Of a stretch of 64,000 bases of DNA, positions 59,010-64,000 are shown piece after piece. The notes under the pieces are model-generated. The model was not told where the DNA came from and searched no databases. It saw only the letters and a list, made by a program, of their open reading frames with translations. Within the stretch, counting starts at the first letter, position 1, and each line of letters opens with the position of its first letter. This DNA is from Bacteroidaceae bacterium. GTDB lineage: Bacteria > Bacteroidota > Bacteroidia > Bacteroidales > Bacteroidaceae. Made by a program: the position numbers and the translations under genes. The stretch lies in NCBI GenBank assembly GCA_017540585.1, contig JAFYAT010000023.1, positions 1 to 64,000 of the forward strand, written 5' to 3'.

Positions 59010-59267
59010 ATGACAGCAGTACAATTGAATGCGGAAGTACTCCGTGCAATAAACAACATATCTGACGACGAGACTTTGATGACCAAGGTCTTGGCATACA
59101 TAAAGAAGCTCACAGCAAAGAAGGAAGACCCGACATTGATGACAAAGGAAGAATTCTTTGCCAACATCGAGCGTGCAGAACAGCAGTATGCAAGAGGTGA
59201 ATACACTACACAATTACCTGGCGAATCAGTCTCAGATATGTTAAAAAGATGCGGTTATGAAGTATGA
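59010..59267 (+). CDS. Antitoxin of YoeB-type system
   Basis: 85 residues. The N-terminus is helical and probably structured (TAVQLNAEVLRAINNISDDE), followed by a Lys-rich linker and a C-terminal tail (FFANIERAEQQYARGEY) that would wrap the toxin. It overlaps the toxin gene by 11 bases. The type resembles short DUF2683-like antitoxins in Bacteroidota. It likely represses its own operon. Confidence 0.8.
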   Translation: MTAVQLNAEVLRAINNISDDETLMTKVLAYIKKLTAKKEDPTLMTKEEFFANIERAEQQYARGEYTTQLPGESVSDMLKRCGYEV

Positions 59268-59538
59268 AATCCGATATACTCCTGAAGCCAACATCGGATT
59301 GGCAAAACTGGAGAAGTACGAACCTAAAGCATTTGCCAAGGCTCTGTGTTTTCTTGAAGAACTTCGAGAGCATCCTAAGACTGGCACTGGTCACCCAGAA
59401 CCATTAAAAGGGAAACCAGAAGGACGCTGGAGTCGTCAGATAACAAAGAAGCATCGTCTGGTGTACCGAATATTTGACGAAGAAGTGGTCGTCCTTGTTC
59501 TGACAGCCTATGGTCATTATGATGACAAATATAATTGA
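59257..59538 (+). CDS. YoeB/RelE-family mRNA interferase toxin
   Basis: 93 residues. The YoeB pattern is clear: MKYEIRYTPEANIGLAKLEK, FLEELREHPKTGTGHPEPLK, GRWSRQITKKHRLVYRIFDE and a terminal TAYGHYDDK. The catalytic Glu (EP), Arg and the final His/Tyr are in place. YoeB cuts mRNA on the ribosome at the A site. It overlaps its antitoxin. The pair is complete and behind a consensus promoter. Confidence 0.93.
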   Translation: MKYEIRYTPEANIGLAKLEKYEPKAFAKALCFLEELREHPKTGTGHPEPLKGKPEGRWSRQITKKHRLVYRIFDEEVVVLVLTAYGHYDDKYN

Positions 59539-59579
59539 CATCGATAGGGGAGTGATATGCAAAATCTATCAGTTTTGAG

Positions 59580-59634
59580 TTAGTGGGTAACTATATTAGG
59601 GTTAGTGGGAAACTCTAATATAGTTACCCACTAA
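59580..59634. terminator. 20-bp perfect inverted repeat after the toxin gene
   Basis: TTAGTGGGTAACTATATTAG (59580-59599) and its exact complement (59615-59634) with a 15-base loop that repeats GTTAGTGGG. It lies about 40 bases past the toxin stop. It lacks a long T tract, so it may be a recombination or mRNA-stability element. Confidence 0.6.
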
Positions 59635-59768
59635 CTTTAAATGACTTTCCCAATGCAATCGATTCTATTAAAATCGATGTATGTTCTATTAGGGAATGAA
59701 CGAATAATTGCTTCCCGATTACACCCTCAAATGAATACATGCCTTCTACATCTTCCATCATATACGCA

Positions 59769-60090
59769 ATTAGCCGTCCAGATGCTTACTCCGAACGGCT
59801 AATATTGTGGATAACGGTCAGAAAGACCGCTTCGTATTGTTATTCTTTATTATCAATTGTTCATTAAGCTACATGCTTTACCTTACTTGCATACAGCACG
59901 AACGCTTTGGCCACTGTGACGGTTATCGAAACAATAAAAGTAGCGATCTTCCGAATAAAAATTAATAGCCCATGCATAACCACTATTGTTCTCGCTAAGC
60001 GAAGATGACCAATAAAGACCGCTATAACCCACATTGCGACTGTTACTATATCCCGCAGCAGGAAGGAAAATCGACGAGGACTCTTTGAGG
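59769..60090 (-). pseudogene. Remnant of a fimbrillin/FISUMP gene 3' end and terminator
   Basis: An open frame ending at 59883 encodes SSIFLPAAGYSNSRNVGYSG, SGYAWAINFYSEDRYFYC and a terminal SVRAVCK, matching the end of the intact gene at 42406-43971 (IFLPAAGS...SVRAVCK). Downstream of its stop the terminator ATTAGCCGT/ACGGCTAAT (59769-59803) and the words CGGTCAGAAAG are also shared with 42341-42396. No start, signal peptide or upstream domain remains. Confidence 0.75.
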
Positions 60091-60157
60091 AGGAACGAAA
60101 GCGACAGCATCGACTACATTGCCACCGTGCCCGAGGTGTCAGCGTCGGGGAAAACAA

Positions 60158-60194
60158 AACATGCCGCTCGGGAAAAAAGTCCGAACGGCATGTT
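60158..60194 (-). terminator. Terminator of the DASS transporter gene
   Basis: AACATGCCG (60158-60166) and CGGCATGTT (60186-60194); on the minus strand TTGTTTTCCCC follows. It lies past the type D element that ends the gene. Confidence 0.7.
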
Positions 60195-60216
60195 ATTCGT
60201 TATTTTAAGCCCGAAT

Positions 60217-60282
60217 GGCCGCCCCGTTACTTCCCTGCGGTCAGTGAGACCGCTTCGCTAAGTTTGGGGGCTGGGGGGCTAA
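60217..60282. repeat. Type D element, copy 3
   Basis: GGCCGCCCCGTTACTTCCCT to GGGGGCTGGGGGGCTAA. On the minus strand the gene's stop TAG (60279-60281) lies in the TTAGCCCCCC border, as at 47853. Confidence 0.9.
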
Positions 60283-61838
60283 AGCAGACCTGCCTGACCT
60301 GCGAAGATGAGCATTACATAGCCAATGATAAGACCTGCGATACCCATGATGATACCTACCTTCATCATCTCGCTCTGCTTGATAAGACCTGTTGCATGAG
60401 CAAGGGCATTAGGAGGAGTAGAGATAGGAAGTATCATTGCAAGTGATGAACCGAGTGCCACACCGATGAGGAGTGTGCTCACACCACCTACGCTTGTGAG
60501 GATTGCCTGTGCTGAGATACCTACGAGTGCAAGGATTGGCACAAGGAGGTTGGCTGTTGCTGTATGACTGATAAAGTTAGCCATAGCATAGCAGATAAGT
60601 CCTGAACCGATGACGAGGAGCACTGGGTTCCATGTCTCGAATGGGATAGCCTCGATAAGGTGCTTTGCAAGACCTGTGTCCTGAAGTGCTACACCAAGTG
60701 CAAAACCACCAGCTACCATCCAGAGCACTGACCAGTTGATTTCTTCAAGGTCGGTACGTGTGATAACACCTGTAACACAGAACACTCCTACAGGGAGCAT
60801 AGCCACTACGTTAGAGTTGACACCTGTATATTTGTCAAGACACCAGAGGAGGATTGTCACACCGAATGTGATATAAACGATGATTGACCTCCAGTCCTTC
60901 TTTGCCTCACCTTCAATCTGAAGTTCAATAGTCTTCTGAGTGAATGGGAAGAGACGTAGAAGCACGAACCATGCAAATACGAGGAGTACCATGGCAAGTG
61001 GGAACATGAACATCATCCACTGACCGAAACCGATGTTTGCATTGAGTCCTTCTGGGTCGTTGAGGAACTTGAGTGCGATAGCATTAGGAGGAGTACCGAT
61101 AGGAGTAGCGATACCACCGATGTTTGCTCCGATAGGAATGGCGAGAGCAAGGCTGATGCGTCCCTTACCGTTTGCTGGGAGAGTCTTGAGGACTGGTGCA
61201 AGGAATGTGAGCATCATGGCTGCTGTTGCCGTATTTGAAAGGAACATTGAGAAGATACCAGTCACAAGGAGGAATCCGAGAAGCACGTTCTCCGATTTCT
61301 TTCCGAATGGTGCAAGCATCACCTTGGCGAGCTTGGCATCAAGACCTGTCTTTGTTGCTGCGATGGCAAGAATGAATCCACCGATGAAGAGCATGATGAT
61401 TGGGTCTGCAAAACATGCCATGATTTTCTTGTAGCTGATGGCAACGAGTGCTGATGTTGCCTGACCGTTCTCGTCAAGGACAGGAAGACCATCCTCTCCG
61501 ATTACTGGCTGCATGAGACCCTCCTGCATGAACCACAGCGAACTGTCGGATGCACAGAAGAGGAGAATGACGATGATTGATACTGAGGTCGTCCACGCCG
61601 GTATGGCTTCAAGAATCCACATAAGAGTTGCAAAACAGAAAACTGCTATTGTTCTCTGCTCAAGTATTGTGAGACCTGGAATACCGAACATCGCTGTCGG
61701 AAGATTCCAGAGAATCAGAAGTACAAGAACGCAAAATATCAACTTGAGTGAACGGGTATTTGCTGTCAACTCACGTAATCTGTTCTTCTTGTCGCGACGC
61801 TCCGCTTCAAGATTATAACCAATGAAGTTTTTAAACAT
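60279..61838 (-). CDS. DASS (SLC13) family sodium:anion symporter
   Basis: 519 residues, about 11 membrane segments. Two inverted halves carry the substrate/Na sites: FLSNTATAAMMLTFLAPVL and FISHTATANLLVPILALVG (SNT and SHT motifs), and IGTPPNAIALKFL and ISTPPNALAHATG. Members carry dicarboxylates or sulfate; which one cannot be told from sequence. The N-terminal 30 residues (AERRDKKNRLREL) are cytoplasmic. It has a promoter box TAACTTTG on the minus strand at 61975-61982 and a leader of about 130 bases. Confidence 0.93.
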   Translation of the reverse strand: MFKNFIGYNLEAERRDKKNRLRELTANTRSLKLIFCVLVLLILWNLPTAMFGIPGLTILEQRTIAVFCFATLMWILEAIPAWTTSVSIIVILLFCASDSSLWFMQEGLMQPVIGEDGLPVLDENGQATSALVAISYKKIMACFADPIIMLFIGGFILAIAATKTGLDAKLAKVMLAPFGKKSENVLLGFLLVTGIFSMFLSNTATAAMMLTFLAPVLKTLPANGKGRISLALAIPIGANIGGIATPIGTPPNAIALKFLNDPEGLNANIGFGQWMMFMFPLAMVLLVFAWFVLLRLFPFTQKTIELQIEGEAKKDWRSIIVYITFGVTILLWCLDKYTGVNSNVVAMLPVGVFCVTGVITRTDLEEINWSVLWMVAGGFALGVALQDTGLAKHLIEAIPFETWNPVLLVIGSGLICYAMANFISHTATANLLVPILALVGISAQAILTSVGGVSTLLIGVALGSSLAMILPISTPPNALAHATGLIKQSEMMKVGIIMGIAGLIIGYVMLIFAGQAGLL

Positions 61839-61974
61839 ACGATTTAATTAAATACTATATAATTTTACTTTTTTACCTTATAGAATAGAATTACAAATTC
61901 CAAATGTCTTTTTTAAATTACTAACTCCCTGCTATTGCATAACGAAAAAAAACGATGCAAGCAGAATTGCGGTG

Positions 61975-62115
61975 CAAAGTTACGCCAAAAAAATGATGTG
62001 GCGAAAAAAACAAGCCTAAACATTCAAAAAAAATGTATGGTTATTTTTTTTCAAAACTAATAGTGATTTTTTTATGCTTTTTTGTTTCAACATGTAGTAA
62101 AAAACGCTAATTTTG
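61975..62115. promoter_or_regulatory. Divergent promoters of DASS gene and ilvE
   Basis: Minus-strand TAACTTTG at 61975-61982; plus-strand TAATTTTG at 62108-62115, 33 bases before the ilvE ATG. The interval is AT-rich. Nothing else is seen. Confidence 0.65.
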
Positions 62116-62147
62116 CAAAAAATTATAACTTCACAAAATAAACTATT

Positions 62148-63164
62148 ATGGAAACAATGGACTGGTCAAGTCTTGGATTCGGATATCACAAGACAGATTA
62201 CAATGTACGCTGTTACTATCGTGACGGCAAGTGGGGTGAGATTGAGACTTGCTCCGAAGAGACTATTCCTATGCACATGGCTGCAACATGCTTGCACTAT
62301 GGTCAGGAAGCATTCGAGGGACTTAAAGCTTACCGCTGCCCAGATGGAAAGGTCCGAGTGTTCCGTAGCGACGAGAATGCAGCACGCATGCAGGCCACTT
62401 GCCGTGGTATCCTCATGCCTGAACTGCCAACAGAGAAATTCAATGAGATGGTCGATAAGGTTGTACGACTCAACGAGCGTTTCATTCCACCATACGAGAG
62501 CGGTGCCACACTCTACATCCGTCCTCTCCTCATCGGTACAGGAGCACAGGTAGGTGTACACCCTGCAAGCGAGTACCTCTTCGTCATCTTCGTTACTCCT
62601 GTAGGTCCTTACTTCAAGGGAGGATTCTTTGCCAACCCTTACGTCATCATACGTGAGTACGACCGCTCTGCTCCTCTCGGAACAGGTATCTATAAGGTCG
62701 GTGGCAACTACGCAGCTTCTCTGCGTGCCAACCAGAAGGCACACGAACTGGGATATGCCTGCGAGTTCTACCTCGATGCAAAGGAAAAGAAATACATCGA
62801 CGAGGCTGGTGCCGCAAACTTCTTCGGCATCAAGAACAATACATACGTCACTCCTAAGTCAACATCCATACTGCCTTCAATCACCAACAAGTCGCTCATG
62901 CAGCTTGCAGAAGACCTCGGTATTAAGGTTGAGCGTCGTCAGATTCCTGAAGAGGAGCTTGCTGAGTTCGAGGAGGCAGGAGCATGCGGTACGGCAGCAG
63001 TTATTTCACCAATCTCAAAGATTGATGACCTTGAGACCGGCAAGTCATACGTATTCGGCGACAAGCCAGGACCTGTGTCAACAAAATTGTACAATCTGCT
63101 ACGTGGCATCCAGTATGGCATCGAACCAGACAAGCACGGATGGACACGAGTAGTAATAGAATAA
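62148..63164 (+). CDS. ilvE: Branched-chain amino acid aminotransferase
   Basis: 338 residues of the fold-IV PLP class. It transfers amino groups in Leu, Ile and Val synthesis and breakdown. The lysine that binds PLP is in GTGIYKVGGNYAASLRANQK. Other marks are HYGQEAFEGLKAYRCPDGK, YIRPLLIGTGAQVGVHPASE, and EAGAANFFGIKNNTYVTPKS. The length and these motifs suit the larger bacterial/mitochondrial-type BCAT. The following gene, trmB, is 51 bases downstream and may be cotranscribed. Confidence 0.95.
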   Translation: METMDWSSLGFGYHKTDYNVRCYYRDGKWGEIETCSEETIPMHMAATCLHYGQEAFEGLKAYRCPDGKVRVFRSDENAARMQATCRGILMPELPTEKFNEMVDKVVRLNERFIPPYESGATLYIRPLLIGTGAQVGVHPASEYLFVIFVTPVGPYFKGGFFANPYVIIREYDRSAPLGTGIYKVGGNYAASLRANQKAHELGYACEFYLDAKEKKYIDEAGAANFFGIKNNTYVTPKSTSILPSITNKSLMQLAEDLGIKVERRQIPEEELAEFEEAGACGTAAVISPISKIDDLETGKSYVFGDKPGPVSTKLYNLLRGIQYGIEPDKHGWTRVVIE

Positions 63165-63215
63165 ACATAAACTCTCGCATGCTCAAAACGAGCACTTGCG
63201 AAACTAAGAACATTA

Positions 63216-63977
63216 ATGGGTAAAGGTAAACTTGCCAAATTTGCAGACATGGCAGAGAACCCCCTCGTTGTGGAGTGTCCTTTCTGGAAACTTCAGAACG
63301 AGGGCTTTGCTCTTAAAGGCAAATGGCATCCTGATTTCTTTCACAACGACAATCCGATAGTTCTCGAACTCGGATGCGGACGTGGTGAATATACGGTGGG
63401 ACTCGCAAAGCGTTTCCCCGACATCAACTTCATAGGCGTGGACATCAAGGGAAGCCGTATGTGGCATGGAGCCAAGGAAGCACTCGAAAAGGGTATGAAG
63501 AACGTAGCATTCCTGCGCACCAATATAGAGTGTATCGACGGACTCTTTGCCGAAGACGAGGTGGCTGAGATATGGCTCACATTCTCTGACCCTCAGATGA
63601 AAAAGGCAACCAAGCGTCTCACTTCAACATACTTCATGGAACGCTATCGCAGGTTCCTTGTGGATGGAGGTATAATAAATGTGAAGACTGACAGTAACTT
63701 CCTCGCCACCTATACTAAATATATGGTGGAGAAGAATAACCTCAAGATGGAGTTCTTCACAGAAGACCTTTATAACACGGAAGGTGTGGATGACGCCTTG
63801 ACGTCAATACAGACCTACTATGAAGGTATGTGGCTCGAAAGGGGTATTCCTATCAAGTATATCAAGTTCCACCTGCCTAAACAGGGAACGCTCGAAGAAC
63901 CTAACATCGAGATTCCTGTTGACGGATACCGTTCATACAACCACGAGGTACTGAGCACAAGGACAACGGGAAAGTAA
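63216..63977 (+). CDS. trmB: tRNA (guanine-N7-)-methyltransferase TrmB
   Basis: 253 residues. SAM-binding motif I is [20 protein letters not shown] (residues 50-69) and the TrmB family marks are [34 protein letters not shown] catalytic loop (WLTFSDP), and [18 protein letters not shown]. It methylates G46 in tRNA. The sequence is complete and ends 23 bases before the window edge. Confidence 0.95.
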   Translation: MGKGKLAKFADMAENPLVVECPFWKLQNEGFALKGKWHPDFFHNDNPIVLELGCGRGEYTVGLAKRFPDINFIGVDIKGSRMWHGAKEALEKGMKNVAFLRTNIECIDGLFAEDEVAEIWLTFSDPQMKKATKRLTSTYFMERYRRFLVDGGIINVKTDSNFLATYTKYMVEKNNLKMEFFTEDLYNTEGVDDALTSIQTYYEGMWLERGIPIKYIKFHLPKQGTLEEPNIEIPVDGYRSYNHEVLSTRTTGK

Positions 63978-64000
63978 AGACAATTAAGAATTCATAATTC

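Noticed and set aside
1..64000. tRNA or rRNA genes
   Set aside because: No GTTCRANYC T-arm in a plausible cloverleaf and no rRNA-like stretch was found on either strand by eye.

Overview
The window looks like chromosomal DNA of a Prevotella-type member of the Bacteroidales. The reasons are many exact Bacteroidota promoter boxes (TAnnTTTG, sometimes with TTTG 19-20 bases upstream), an almost complete lack of Shine-Dalgarno sequences, a Rho factor with a long Asn-rich disordered insert, DUF4248/DUF3987 genes, fimbrillin-type lipoproteins, a TonB receptor and lipoprotein uptake operon, and GH115. No rRNA, tRNA or CRISPR array was seen.

Layout. 1-4.1 kb: fragment of a DUF4248 / primase / DUF3987 accessory cluster, all on the minus strand. 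4.6-9.5 kb: a low-GC island of nuclease and defence genes. It holds a truncated KilA-N protein, a GIY-YIG nuclease split by one extra C, a T5orf172-type GIY-YIG protein, an internally deleted AlbA/HTH protein, and an intact ATPase + DUF4435 (TOPRIM) pair resembling the PARIS system. 9.9-22.6 kb: housekeeping and metabolism (GNAT, SDR, a Na/Pi transporter with an adjacent PhoR/PhoB-like pair and 11-bp-phased GTTAC boxes, GH115, a DUF4369 lipoprotein, CbiB, a sodium:solute symporter). 22.7-23.0 kb: a probable structured RNA of no recognised family. 23.3-34.7 kb: a secreted protein, Rho, EngB, an ABC-F ATPase, MetY, a HAD phosphatase and an outer-membrane barrel. 34.9-42.3 kb: cobalamin synthesis in two divergent arms (cobD, cobQ and an FHA-like gene on minus; cbiJ-cbiD fusion, cbiL, cbiA on plus). 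42.4-49.7 kb: a fimbrillin/FISUMP lipoprotein, a LysR regulator with a YidE/AspT-type transporter, and an unknown 438-residue protein. 49.9-54.9 kb: a cobalamin-riboswitch-controlled TonB receptor and exported CbiK-like chelatase, then a BtuF-like binding protein with its own promoter. 55.1-59.5 kb: two unknown exported proteins, an anti-sigma/ECF sigma pair and a YoeB-type toxin-antitoxin. 59.7-64.0 kb: the remnant of a duplicated fimbrillin tail, a DASS transporter, ilvE and trmB.

The most unusual property is a dense population of small palindromic DNA elements of several families. Some lie inside coding sequence, in frame, at inter-domain linkers (primase, cobQ, the cbiJ-cbiD fusion, and two in cbiA). 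Another family lies exactly at gene 3' ends and provides the stop codons. A third forms mirror-image arms around the divergent promoter of the B12 cluster, and low-complexity repeats have expanded the inside of the cobalamin riboswitch. This recalls the Rickettsia palindromic elements, but here the elements have long terminal inverted repeats with internal sequence. All family assignments are read from the sequence by eye; no database search was possible.
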